Of a stretch of DNA of 64,000 nt, positions 9,392-17,868 are shown in pieces. How positions within the stretch are numbered: position 1 is the stretch's first letter; the number at the start of each line of letters is the position of its first letter. This DNA is from Alteromonadaceae bacterium Bs31 (GTDB taxonomy: Bacteria > Pseudomonadota > Gammaproteobacteria > Pseudomonadales > Cellvibrionaceae). Under the pieces are notes generated by a model. It searched no databases and had not been told where the DNA came from. It saw nothing but the letters and a program-made list of their open reading frames with translations. A program made the translations under genes and the position numbers. The stretch is taken from contig FXAI01000001.1 in assembly GCA_900177435.1 (NCBI GenBank), positions 319,982-383,981 of the forward strand, in the 5' to 3' direction.

Positions 9392-10996
9392 ATGAAAAAC
9401 CTGAGTATTCGAATTAAATACGCGATACCTATGGCTGTGACCATTGTTGCTATTGTGGTAATTTTATTGGCTAATTCGATATTGATCGCCAAGTTGGAAA
9501 ACGATGTAGAAACCTTTACAGATAGATTTCTTCCCGCAGTGACCAACGTACTCAATGCCGACCGGGATTTGTATCAGGCACGGCTGGCAGAGCTGCAATA
9601 CCTTACTTTTAGCGAAGGTAAAGAGGCTTATCTTTCTGATCTTAAGGAGAATGCGGAGCAGGCGCAAGAGCGGTTTTTAAGTTACAGTCAGTTGCTTGAG
9701 CAGTACCCGGAGATTGCTGGAAAGCTGAAAAGTTTTGATGCCGCGTACTCCCATTGGATGAGCAGTGTCAACGCTAATCTTCAGCGCTCAGACGCAAGCT
9801 CTGCACTCATGGCTACAGAGCAGAGTTTTGAAAGTTTACGCGAAATCTACGATACCGCCGGTGAACTGGCTATTACTAAAGCGCATCAGCTGCGCAGTGA
9901 AGCATCGGCGAAGGTCGCGCAGCAGAAAAAGCTGGTGTGGACACTTAGCCTGGCCGCGATTGCCGTGGCTGTTATATTTACGGTCATCAGTCAAAACAAA
10001 CTGATTGCTCGCATCGATGAAATTACAGACAACATTAAGGATATAACTTCCGGTGGTGGTGATCTTACTCACGAAATCGATGTGGTACAGAAAGACGAGC
10101 TTGGCACCCTGGGCCTGGCTTTTAATGATTTTGTTAGAAGCTTGCGGGAACTGGTTTCTCAGGTGGGCTCAGATGTAAATGAGCTGCAAAATTATTGTGG
10201 TGTTTTGGATAGTTCGTCAACCAAATCTTCAGATGTTGTTTTACAGCAGAGTAAATCGGTGGAGATGATAGTGAGTGCGGTGCATCAGATGAGTATTGCC
10301 ACACGTGAGATGTCGGAAATCGCGCAGAATACTGCCTCGGAAACAGAGGTCGCCATGACCCAGTCGGAAGAAGGTGTTGAGACTATAAAAAAATCGGTGG
10401 AGCAAATTCAGGCGGTTTATCACACCATTGAGTCGGCGTCCAATGGTGCCAAACAGCTGGTAGAGGAATCCAATAATATATCCAGCGTACTGGACGTGAT
10501 TCGCGGTATTGCAGAGCAAACCAACCTGTTAGCCTTGAATGCCGCCATCGAAGCAGCGAGGGCCGGTGAACAGGGTAGAGGTTTTGCTGTAGTCGCTGAT
10601 GAGGTACGCACGCTGGCGAGTAAAACCCAGGAATCTACAGACAGTATCCAAAAAATGATCGAAGCGGTTCAGCATGGCGTGAGTAATGTGGTTAGCCAGA
10701 TTGAGGATGGCTTTGAAAAAGTAAGCAGCTCAGTAGACCTGGCGTCGAGTATAGAAACCAGGCTTTCCGAAACACAGGTGTTAATTGGCAAAGTGAGGGA
10801 CATGTCTACCCAAACTGCCACTGCCACAGAGGAGCAGTCTTCGGTGAGTGAAGAGATAAATACTAATTTGCACGAGTTGAGTACTCAAACCAGTATTACC
10901 AATGAGATTGCCACTGAGACCCATGAAAGCGCCCAACAGGTACGTAAAGTATCGAGCAGTATTTACGAGGGCGTTAAGCGCTTTAAAACGGCCTAA
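9392..10996 (+). CDS. Methyl-accepting chemotaxis protein
   Basis: Start at ATG 9392 with AAGG 8 nt upstream; an in-frame TTG at 9371 is less likely. The 534 residues hold TM1 (about 8-28), a ~150-residue periplasmic sensing region that is largely helical (four-helix-bundle type), TM2 (about 181-200), a HAMP domain (about 201-255, with GGGDLTHEI and [13 protein letters not shown]) and the signalling coiled coil. The conserved hairpin [20 protein letters not shown], then [14 protein letters not shown], identifies a CheA/CheW-coupled receptor. The last residues lack an NWETF-type CheR/CheB tether. The ligand is unknown. Monocistronic, with a strong terminator behind. Confidence 0.95.
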   Translation: MKNLSIRIKYAIPMAVTIVAIVVILLANSILIAKLENDVETFTDRFLPAVTNVLNADRDLYQARLAELQYLTFSEGKEAYLSDLKENAEQAQERFLSYSQLLEQYPEIAGKLKSFDAAYSHWMSSVNANLQRSDASSALMATEQSFESLREIYDTAGELAITKAHQLRSEASAKVAQQKKLVWTLSLAAIAVAVIFTVISQNKLIARIDEITDNIKDITSGGGDLTHEIDVVQKDELGTLGLAFNDFVRSLRELVSQVGSDVNELQNYCGVLDSSSTKSSDVVLQQSKSVEMIVSAVHQMSIATREMSEIAQNTASETEVAMTQSEEGVETIKKSVEQIQAVYHTIESASNGAKQLVEESNNISSVLDVIRGIAEQTNLLALNAAIEAARAGEQGRGFAVVADEVRTLASKTQESTDSIQKMIEAVQHGVSNVVSQIEDGFEKVSSSVDLASSIETRLSETQVLIGKVRDMSTQTATATEEQSSVSEEINTNLHELSTQTSITNEIATETHESAQQVRKVSSSIYEGVKRFKTA

Positions 10997-11061
10997 GCAG
11001 GCAGCAGAAGGCAAAAATACAAATTAGGTGAATGCCGCTTACGCAAAGCGTTTTTTAAAAT

Positions 11062-11094
11062 AAAACCAGCGCCTAGCATGCGCTGGTTTTTTTT
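11062..11094 (+). terminator. Rho-independent terminator after the chemoreceptor
   Basis: AAAACCAGCGC (11062-11072) pairs with GCGCTGGTTTT (11080-11090), with a 7-nt loop and eight T in all. The A-run on the other side makes it potentially bidirectional, also serving the convergent mscS gene. Confidence 0.85.
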
Positions 11095-11192
11095 AGTACA
11101 GGTTCAAATCTGGCTAAATATTACTATTGCCGCGTATTGTAGGGCCAATAGATTTCCGTTTAGCCTGTTAGACTGCTTGTTCTTTTTATTTT

Positions 11193-12026
11193 TTACTCTT
11201 TACTCTCATTTACAACAATTACTTTTCTGTGAGGAAAGGGTATTTCAATATCGGCTGCATCCAGCGCACGCTTTATTTGCTCGGGAACGGAGTACAAAAT
11301 ATTGAAATAATTTTCGCCGTTGCAAAAGGGGCGAACCAGAAAATCCACCGAACTGTCGTTTAAGGTTTCAACCTCAATAAAGGGGGCCGGCTCCTTTAAA
11401 ATGTGAGGGTGTTCAGCGATCACAGCCTCTATTGTTTGTCGGGTTTTATCCAGGTCCGCACTATAGGCAACGCCAAAGTGCATATCTACACCGCGAATAT
11501 CATAGTGTGAGTGATTGACTATCTGTTGGCCCCAGATTTGGCTGTTGGGGATGATAATTTGCTGTTTATCGAAAGTTTGCAATATGGTTGTGAACATGTC
11601 GATTTCTGTGACATTACCAAATTGTCCCGCTGCGTTTATAAAATCTCCCACCTTGTAAGGACGAAAGATCAATAACATTACACCGGCAGCGAGATTGGAC
11701 ATGGCGCCCTGCAGGGCCAAACCTATAGCCAGACCCGCCGCACCCAGCAATGCGACGATTGAAGCTGTTTGTACGCCAAAACGGTTGAGCACCGCAATGC
11801 CAATAAACGCCAGAACGGCATAGCGGGCCATACTGCCAAAGAAGCGAAAAAGGGTGTCATCCAGGTTTTCGTATTTGCGTCCAATGTTATTGATCAGGCG
11901 GTATACGCGGTTGGCGATCCAGATACCAATAATAATAATGATAATGGCCAATAAGATATTGGTCGCCCACGCGACAACTGCAGGTATATATTCAGATACT
12001 TCTACCTCTTTCAAGTAGTCTTCCAT
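11193..12026 (-). CDS. mscS: MscS-family small-conductance mechanosensitive channel
   Basis: 277 residues, close to E. coli MscS (286). Three membrane segments lie at about 18-40, 66-85 and 90-115. TM3 has the Gly/Ala-packed pore helix LLGAAGLAIGLALQGAMSNL followed by AAGVMLLIFRPYKVGDFI, the most diagnostic stretch of the family. The beta domain carries VTEIDMFTT and IIIPNSQIWGQQIVNHS. The protein releases solutes at the inner membrane on hypo-osmotic shock. Start with GAGGAGAAC just upstream. It is convergent with the chemoreceptor and apparently transcribed alone. Confidence 0.93.
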   Translation of the reverse strand: MEDYLKEVEVSEYIPAVVAWATNILLAIIIIIIGIWIANRVYRLINNIGRKYENLDDTLFRFFGSMARYAVLAFIGIAVLNRFGVQTASIVALLGAAGLAIGLALQGAMSNLAAGVMLLIFRPYKVGDFINAAGQFGNVTEIDMFTTILQTFDKQQIIIPNSQIWGQQIVNHSHYDIRGVDMHFGVAYSADLDKTRQTIEAVIAEHPHILKEPAPFIEVETLNDSSVDFLVRPFCNGENYFNILYSVPEQIKRALDAADIEIPFPHRKVIVVNESKE

Positions 12027-12489
12027 TTCGTTCTCCTCGCTACTATTTGCTAAGCAAGCTGTAAGCTCAATAACCCCATTGGCATTAAAGCTTAAGCGGC
12101 GCTTCCTTAATTTTTTCTTACCTGAAATTCCACGTAAGAGCCGACAACTATAAAGTGGTGTCAGCTGTTCCTCAACGGCAATTGTTTGAATAGTATGCGC
12201 AGGTTTGTAAAACCGTGTAAAAATTGCCTGAGCATTCCTAATGGGGCCTGTTAACTATGCCTGTGCCCATGAGTACTGGCTATAAACGTAAAACAAGTAT
12301 GGGAAGCTTTAGGTGCCATAGTGGCCGGGTAAACTAAGCAAAGGTTTATTCTGCATAAGCTGTTTGTTAAAGGGGATATACTTTGCCGTCGGCTTCAATA
12401 GGGCCATTTTAGCCGGGGCCACGCTGTTGATTAAGTTGGGGCTGTTTGAACAGTGCTAGCTATTTGCTGGAGGGAGAGTCGTCGTTCGT
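12027..12489. other. Gene-free divergent region
   Basis: About 460 bp between divergent mscS and the lipoprotein hydrolase. No conserved open frame or RNA recognised. Promoters for both genes must lie here. Confidence 0.4.
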
Positions 12490-13365
12490 ATGCTGTGCTT
12501 TAAGGCTTTGCTGCCTGATAATATTCCGCTAGTTCACAGAAGGTCTCGAAGGCTTCTTCTGGTTTGCTTGAGCTGTTTGGTATTGTTGCTTGCCGGCTGC
12601 GCACGGGGCCCAAGCGTTATTCCCCAGCTTGTGGATCATTATCGCTTACAGGAACAGCTTATCACTGGCGATAATTTTGATCACAAGTTGTATCTAAACC
12701 CGGCCGCTGAAAGCTCGTATATACATGTTTATGTCGGAGGCGATGGCGTGCCCTGGCGATATCGTGTCTTTGTTTCCTCCGATCCCACACCCAATAATTC
12801 ACTGGCCTTGCACTTGCTTGGCGATGATAAAACCGCGTCCATCTTCCTCGGCCGTCCCTGTTACTATGGTTTGTATAATAGCCACAATTGCAATGCAGAT
12901 TTATGGACGTCGGCACGTTATTCAGAGCGGGTGGTTGGCAGCATGGTGCAAGCCTTGAGTACCTTACTGCAGGATCAGCCAGATAAAAAAGTGATTTTAT
13001 TTGGGTTTAGCGGTGGTGGTACCCTGGTTACCCTAATGGCGCCGCGTTTGCAAAATGTTGTGGCCATTGTCACCGTTGCAGGTAACCTGAATACCCGCAT
13101 GTGGACTAAGCACCACCACTACCTCCCTATGAAGGAATCGCTCAACCCCTTTGAAATGGACAGTTTTCCAAGGCATATTCGCCAATTTCATATTATTGGT
13201 GGCCAGGATTCCAATGTAATAAACGAAATTACGCAGTCTTACGTGGATAAGCACGGCGGTGAAATCTGGGTGTACCCCGGCTATAGCCATAATTGTTGTT
13301 GGCATGATGTGTGGCCCGGGATATTACAGGGGGTTCACAAAAGGCTGCAGCAGGGCCAGCATTAG
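12490..13365 (+). CDS. Lipoprotein with alpha/beta-hydrolase fold
   Basis: 291 residues. A hydrophobic N-terminal segment ends in the lipobox LLAGC (Cys about residue 37), predicting a membrane-anchored lipoprotein. Downstream come the nucleophile elbow GFSGGG (about residue 177), a late Asp in GGQDSN (about 239) and a His in YSHNCCW (about 265), giving a plausible Ser-Asp-His triad. The spacing fits an alpha/beta-hydrolase of the esterase/lipase type, though the substrate is unknown. Several Cys (NSHNC, NCC) may form disulfides in the periplasm. GGAGGGAG upstream supports the start. It is monocistronic. Confidence 0.75.
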   Translation: MLCFKALLPDNIPLVHRRSRRLLLVCLSCLVLLLAGCARGPSVIPQLVDHYRLQEQLITGDNFDHKLYLNPAAESSYIHVYVGGDGVPWRYRVFVSSDPTPNNSLALHLLGDDKTASIFLGRPCYYGLYNSHNCNADLWTSARYSERVVGSMVQALSTLLQDQPDKKVILFGFSGGGTLVTLMAPRLQNVVAIVTVAGNLNTRMWTKHHHYLPMKESLNPFEMDSFPRHIRQFHIIGGQDSNVINEITQSYVDKHGGEIWVYPGYSHNCCWHDVWPGILQGVHKRLQQGQH

Positions 13366-13671
13366 ATTCCTGCAAAGATAAACGCGTGATAGTGGCGGTG
13401 TTAATTACAGCTGAAGCAAGGCTTAATGAATGGAAGGCAATAAATAGTTGCTGGTAACGCCCAAGGGCTGTTCCGTTAGCTGGCATGATGGATGCCTGGT
13501 ATAGGGCAACAGTTATTTGTCGCTGGGGTAGGTAACAATTGAACATTAGTGTACAGTTTGTTTCCATTACTTAAAGGGCCTATTCCTGTAGTTCCTTAGC
13601 TCTCAGCCCTGGCACTGTGAGCAGTGCTTAAAAAAGTTGAAATATAGCCAAAACTCAATGTGGAGAAAAGC
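13366..13671. other. Short gene-free stretch
   Basis: About 300 bp before the cupredoxin lipoprotein. No gene or structure recognised beyond the presumed promoter of the following operon. Confidence 0.35.
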
Positions 13672-14646
13672 ATGTCCAGTTGCTCCGATAAAGTCTTTGC
13701 CTCTTGTTCCCGTTTGGTCGTCAAGCTTGTTTGCTGTACCGTATTTTGCGCTACGTTAAGTGCTTGTGGTAATACCTGGCAGAATATAAAGCGCATCATC
13801 ACACCCAACAGTACCGCTGAGGTTAGTGAGGAAATACGTAAGACAGACGCCTTGACCCCTCAGGAAAAAAGCGCTGTCGAGTTACAAGGTGTAAAGCAAC
13901 AAGAGCAGCCTGTGGCTATTGCAGCACAGAGTGTAAAGCAAGCACCCGTCGCTGTAGCCAAGCAAAGTAAGCCGGTTAAGCCAGTCAAACATCAGGGCAG
14001 TATCAGCGGTAACATTCGTTTACTGGGAAAGGACCAGACACAGATTAGCGCAGAAGGGCTTATCCTTCGCTTAAGCCGCGTGGATGGAGAAAGTATTCGT
14101 TCGGTAGGTGAGGGGTCCCAAAATCACACCGTGGATATGAAAAATAAACAGTACCTGCCGCGCTACCTCTCTATAAATAGCGGCGACACGCTTTCTTTTG
14201 TTAACAAAGATACGATTAAGCACAATGTCTTTTCGTCAACCGGCGACAACGCTTTCGATTTAGGCACCTATGATGGCGGGCTTGAACGGGATGTTACCTT
14301 GTATGAAGACGGACTGGTGAAAGTGTACTGTAATATCCACAGAAACATGGCGCTGTTCGTATCCGTTGACGATACCAGCCGTACGGCTATGGCAACAGCC
14401 GAAGGTGATTTCAGCTTTGATGCTTTGCCTGCGGGTGATTATGAACTAAATATTTGGCATATTCGCGGTCAAAAAACATTGGCAGTACGCGTTGAGAACA
14501 ACAAAGAACTAACTCTTACTGAAGTGCTGGATACCACCCGTTTTAAGTACACGCCGCACAGTAATAAATTTGGTGAAAAATACTCAGTGAAGAAAAACCG
14601 CTACGGTAGTTCCAGTAGAGGTGGAATTGATGATGAATTCTTCTAA
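13672..14646 (+). CDS. Cupredoxin-domain lipoprotein
   Basis: Start at ATG 13672 (GGAG 6 nt upstream) rather than the GTG at 13660. The 324 residues carry a signal peptide with lipobox LSAC (Cys about 32), a low-complexity Lys/Pro/Gln/Ala region (about 55-110), then a plastocyanin-like domain. The type-1 copper ligands can be seen in order: His in IKHNVFS (about 185), then Cys, His and Met in YCNIHRNM (about 222-229). The last part has beta-sandwich character (FDALPAGDYELNIWHIRG), like carboxypeptidase-regulatory folds that often accompany such cupredoxins. It is probably a periplasmic electron carrier or copper-binding sensor input. It precedes a membrane Ser/Thr kinase by 39 bp, so the pair is likely an operon. 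Confidence 0.8.
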   Translation: MSSCSDKVFASCSRLVVKLVCCTVFCATLSACGNTWQNIKRIITPNSTAEVSEEIRKTDALTPQEKSAVELQGVKQQEQPVAIAAQSVKQAPVAVAKQSKPVKPVKHQGSISGNIRLLGKDQTQISAEGLILRLSRVDGESIRSVGEGSQNHTVDMKNKQYLPRYLSINSGDTLSFVNKDTIKHNVFSSTGDNAFDLGTYDGGLERDVTLYEDGLVKVYCNIHRNMALFVSVDDTSRTAMATAEGDFSFDALPAGDYELNIWHIRGQKTLAVRVENNKELTLTEVLDTTRFKYTPHSNKFGEKYSVKKNRYGSSSRGGIDDEFF

Positions 14647-14685
14647 ACACAAGCTAGCTACAAATTTATAAAAGGTCTTTTGTGT

Positions 14686-16779
14686 ATGCGCTTTAGTATT
14701 AAAACCAAACTGTTTTTACTGGTTTTTATTGCTTTCTCTACCTTAACCGCTGTTACGCTTTGGCGCATTGACGTGCAAGCAGACAAGGCAGCCATGGAAA
14801 GCATCAATCGCTCGTTAATGCAGTCGAGTGTTATTCTAGAAACAAAGCTCAGTAGCCGCATCGCGGCGATCGAAGAAACCGCTAATGGAATTGCGCGCGA
14901 TGGTCGCATACTGCCGTTGGTATTCGACGGCCAAAGCGACACATTGCAGGATCTAGGTGGCGAGTTTAAGCAGATTCTGGAGTTCGACATCTTATTTTTT
15001 ATTGATGCCGAAGGTACGGTTATTGCGCGCCCGGATCGCCCCGAAGCTATCGGCCAAAGTGTTGCCGGTAAAAGTGCGATGTTTGACAGCGCCCTGGCAG
15101 GTAAGGCTTCCAGCGGTGTTATTGCTAGCCGCGGTAAATTACTGCAGCTTGTGGTGGTTCCTATTTTCGATAATGTTGCCATTGATGTTGTGCGCGGAGC
15201 AGTAGCTCTGGGCTATGAATTTTCTGAAGATATGGCCAGCGAAATCTATGCCCTTACCACCAGCCACGTAGGTTTCTTTGTGCTACAGAATAAACCTGGG
15301 GGCACAGTAGGCACAGTTAAATCCAGCTATGTTACCGATGAATTACTACAGCAGCGTTTAGATCAGTATTTTTCCGACAACCAGCAGGCCGGTGAAGAAC
15401 TGCTGTCTCAAGAGACAATCGATTCACCGATCACCATTAATGGCGAAGAGTATTTTTACGTGATCCACCCTCTGAGTAACGATGGGGTGAAAATCCTGGG
15501 CTTTATTATGGCCTTGCACTCCAAAACCGCACTTCGTAAGCCCTTTGCGCAAATACAAAGTAACGTGCTGGTGGTTGGTGTGATCTGTTTGATTGGAGCA
15601 TTGGGCTTTGCCCTGGTATTCGCCCAGAGAATCAGCCGGCCCATTATTGATATGGTTGGCATCACTAAAAAAATCGAAGAGGGTAGTTTTCAGAAAGAAG
15701 AACGCATACGTGCGGGGAAAGACGAGATAGGCGATTTGTACCGCGCAATTTCAGCCATGGGTAAGGCCTTGGGGGAGAAGGCGGAGCTGGAAAATTATCT
15801 TGCCAATATTGGTGAAGACCTGGATGCCGACAGCAGCATCTCGGTTCTCACCGAGGGTGCAGCTCTTTTTGAGGAAGAAGAGGCGGAGATCGATAGCGAC
15901 GCTACAAGAATACGCCCGCGTTCAAAAGTACCGCAAAAAGGTAGCAGTAACATGGCCAGCTCTATAATTGACCGTCGCTATGAAATAATCCGCCCGGTGG
16001 GAGCGGGGGCTATAGGAAAGGTCTATTTGGCTCGGGATTTAGAACTGAGAGAAAACCTGGCCATTAAGGTAATGGAAAAAAGTTTTTTCAGTGAACAGGA
16101 GAGTATCGATTTTCGCGAAGAAATTCGCCTTGCACGAAAAATTACTCACCGAAATATTCTTCGTACTTATGATTACGGTGCGTGGAGTAAGTACTATTAC
16201 ATCACAATGGAATATGTGCAGGGCTTTGATCTGCAAAAGCTCTTACAAACAAAAGGCGCGTTTAATGTGCACGTGGGCGTGCTTATGGCCCGACAAATTT
16301 GCTCTGCGATGATTGCGGCGCACGAGCAGGGAATTATCCACCGAGATATTAAACCCGCCAATATACTGATTAACCGGCAGGGGATCCTAAAAATAATGGA
16401 TTTTGGCCTGGCTATGCGTGTGGATAAAAACCCCGGAGAAAGTGACAAAGTACAAGAGTATATTGCAGGCACGCCGCGTTTTATGGCACCAGAGCAATTT
16501 GTTGGCGATGGTCAGCTGGACGAGCGCACGGATATCTATGCTATGGGTGCGATATTCTTTACCCTGTTTAACGGCAGCCCTCCATTTGCCTCCGGCAGTT
16601 TCGAAGAGCTGCGCGAGCTGCATACCTCCGCGCCTGTTCCGGACATAAGCCATAAAAGTGGCCGCTTTCCTCGAGCGTTACAGAAAATAGTGGAAAAAGC
16701 CATGGCGAAAGACCCTGCCCAGCGTTACCAAAAGGTAGGTGATATCCTGGAAGCCTTGAATAAAGTGAATAGAATTTAG
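14686..16779 (+). CDS. Transmembrane sensor Ser/Thr protein kinase
   Basis: 697 residues, start ATG 14686 with AAAGGT about 10 nt upstream. The layout is the reverse of PknB-type kinases: TM1 (about 6-25), a ~260-residue extracytoplasmic sensor of dCache-like length, TM2 (about 288-310), a HAMP-like linker (about 311-362), an acidic linker, then a C-terminal Hanks kinase (about 431-692). Kinase motifs are complete: glycine loop GAGAIGKV, Lys in AIKVME, HRDIKPAN, DFG, and GTPRFMAPEQ. An active Ser/Thr kinase is therefore expected, responding to a periplasmic signal. The cupredoxin lipoprotein upstream is the obvious candidate for input or target. Confidence 0.92.
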   Translation: MRFSIKTKLFLLVFIAFSTLTAVTLWRIDVQADKAAMESINRSLMQSSVILETKLSSRIAAIEETANGIARDGRILPLVFDGQSDTLQDLGGEFKQILEFDILFFIDAEGTVIARPDRPEAIGQSVAGKSAMFDSALAGKASSGVIASRGKLLQLVVVPIFDNVAIDVVRGAVALGYEFSEDMASEIYALTTSHVGFFVLQNKPGGTVGTVKSSYVTDELLQQRLDQYFSDNQQAGEELLSQETIDSPITINGEEYFYVIHPLSNDGVKILGFIMALHSKTALRKPFAQIQSNVLVVGVICLIGALGFALVFAQRISRPIIDMVGITKKIEEGSFQKEERIRAGKDEIGDLYRAISAMGKALGEKAELENYLANIGEDLDADSSISVLTEGAALFEEEEAEIDSDATRIRPRSKVPQKGSSNMASSIIDRRYEIIRPVGAGAIGKVYLARDLELRENLAIKVMEKSFFSEQESIDFREEIRLARKITHRNILRTYDYGAWSKYYYITMEYVQGFDLQKLLQTKGAFNVHVGVLMARQICSAMIAAHEQGIIHRDIKPANILINRQGILKIMDFGLAMRVDKNPGESDKVQEYIAGTPRFMAPEQFVGDGQLDERTDIYAMGAIFFTLFNGSPPFASGSFEELRELHTSAPVPDISHKSGRFPRALQKIVEKAMAKDPAQRYQKVGDILEALNKVNRI

Positions 16780-16806
16780 TACGCCGCTAGCAGCAGGAAT
16801 CCTTTC

Positions 16807-17595
16807 TTATTGGATAATTTGAATGTTGATCAGCGTGTTATTTTGTTCGTTCACGGAGATGGTGTGTTTTTTAGCCTCTCCACTTACGGACTTATTTATA
16901 AAATCGCTCAGGTTGTTGCAGTAAAATTCACTGCATATATTCGCCCGCAAGTTACCCGGTAAGGCACAGCCGGATGCCGTGTGATAAAGGCAACTATCTG
17001 TAATGCTCTCTTCCGGAATATGTGACAGGTAGGTTTCTACAATACTTTCTGGGTTTGGTTCGTTCAATTCGTTGGCAATGCTAAAGTGAGGGTTTTCTTG
17101 AATGGCCTTTAGCAGTGTGTGTCGTTGAAGAAATGAATGGTATTGCCTGCCCTTGTGGCAGCATTTTCCCTGGCAGCTTGCACAAAACTCTAGCGTCTTT
17201 AGCGCTGTCGCTGAGTGTTCCAGGGTTTTGTTGGGGGAGCGAATCAGCGTTTCATCTTCAACTTCATCCAGTGTTTGCAGTAATTTATGTAGAAATTCTC
17301 TGAAGTCACTTAAGCGCTCTTCTGGGGGGGCGCTCGATTGAGTGTCGACGTAGGGAAGCTCAACAAGGTTAATATCACTGGCCTCCAGATTATTGGCCAC
17401 TAAAAAGTGTTGAACGCGTTTATCTCTGGCGCTCTCGTATAAGGCCTTTTGCTGGGAGCGATGCTGGTGAATTTTGTTGTGCTGGTTGCGTTGCCAGCTG
17501 AGCTTGCATTCAATTTTCTGGCAATAGCTTTGTTGCGTCAGTGTTAGGGCTTGGGGGAGCGTGGTGCCACATATGCTGCAATTTTGAATGGGCAT
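16807..17595 (-). CDS. Cysteine-rich protein with YkgJ-like cluster
   Basis: 262 residues, with 15 or more Cys and no signal peptide. The N-terminus has a zinc-knuckle pattern (CSICGTTL ... YCQKIECKLSW) followed by a His/Gln/Arg-rich helix. The C-terminal half carries CASCQGKCCHKG, then DSCLYHTASGCALPGNLRANIC and a final SEFYCNN; the C-x2-C-x3-CC spacing resembles YkgJ-family metal/iron-sulfur proteins. Function unknown. Convergent with the kinase and transcribed alone. Confidence 0.7.
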   Translation of the reverse strand: MPIQNCSICGTTLPQALTLTQQSYCQKIECKLSWQRNQHNKIHQHRSQQKALYESARDKRVQHFLVANNLEASDINLVELPYVDTQSSAPPEERLSDFREFLHKLLQTLDEVEDETLIRSPNKTLEHSATALKTLEFCASCQGKCCHKGRQYHSFLQRHTLLKAIQENPHFSIANELNEPNPESIVETYLSHIPEESITDSCLYHTASGCALPGNLRANICSEFYCNNLSDFINKSVSGEAKKHTISVNEQNNTLINIQIIQ

Positions 17596-17630
17596 TGGTT
17601 TAAGCGGCGCCTCCCTCAGTTAGTTTTTAC

Positions 17631-17666
17631 TTTTCTAAATGCTGTAGTTTTCTAAATGCTGTAGTT
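17631..17666. repeat. Short tandem duplication
   Basis: The motif TTTCTAAATGCTGTAG occurs twice in direct succession upstream of the cysteine-rich gene. It looks like a recent slippage duplication. Confidence 0.6.
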
Positions 17667-17802
17667 TGGCTAAATTGTTGAGTGCCAACACTTTTACCCC
17701 ATACCTGAACGTTACCAGTATAGGCGATAGAAGCAAAGGCTCATGCAGGGATGGAGAGCGTCGGTGGGAGCTGCGTTCAGGTTTAAGGAATAATGGGCAT
17801 AA

Positions 17803-17831
17803 AAAAACCTCCGCCGAAGCGGAGGTTTTTA
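17803..17831. terminator. Bidirectional-type terminator after the pectate lyase
   Basis: AAAAACCTCCGC and GCGGAGGTTTTT pair perfectly around a CGAA loop, with A- and T-runs on the two flanks. It lies 38 bp beyond the stop of the minus-strand pectate lyase. Confidence 0.85.
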
Positions 17832-17868
17832 AGGCTTTACTTTAAGTGTTACTAATACAGTGTGTTAA

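Noticed and set aside
12087-17610. Similar TTAAGCGGCGC(T/C)TCC strings at about 12091 and 17589
   Set aside because: Only about 15 bp are shared, with no clear hairpin or context; not enough to call a repeat family.
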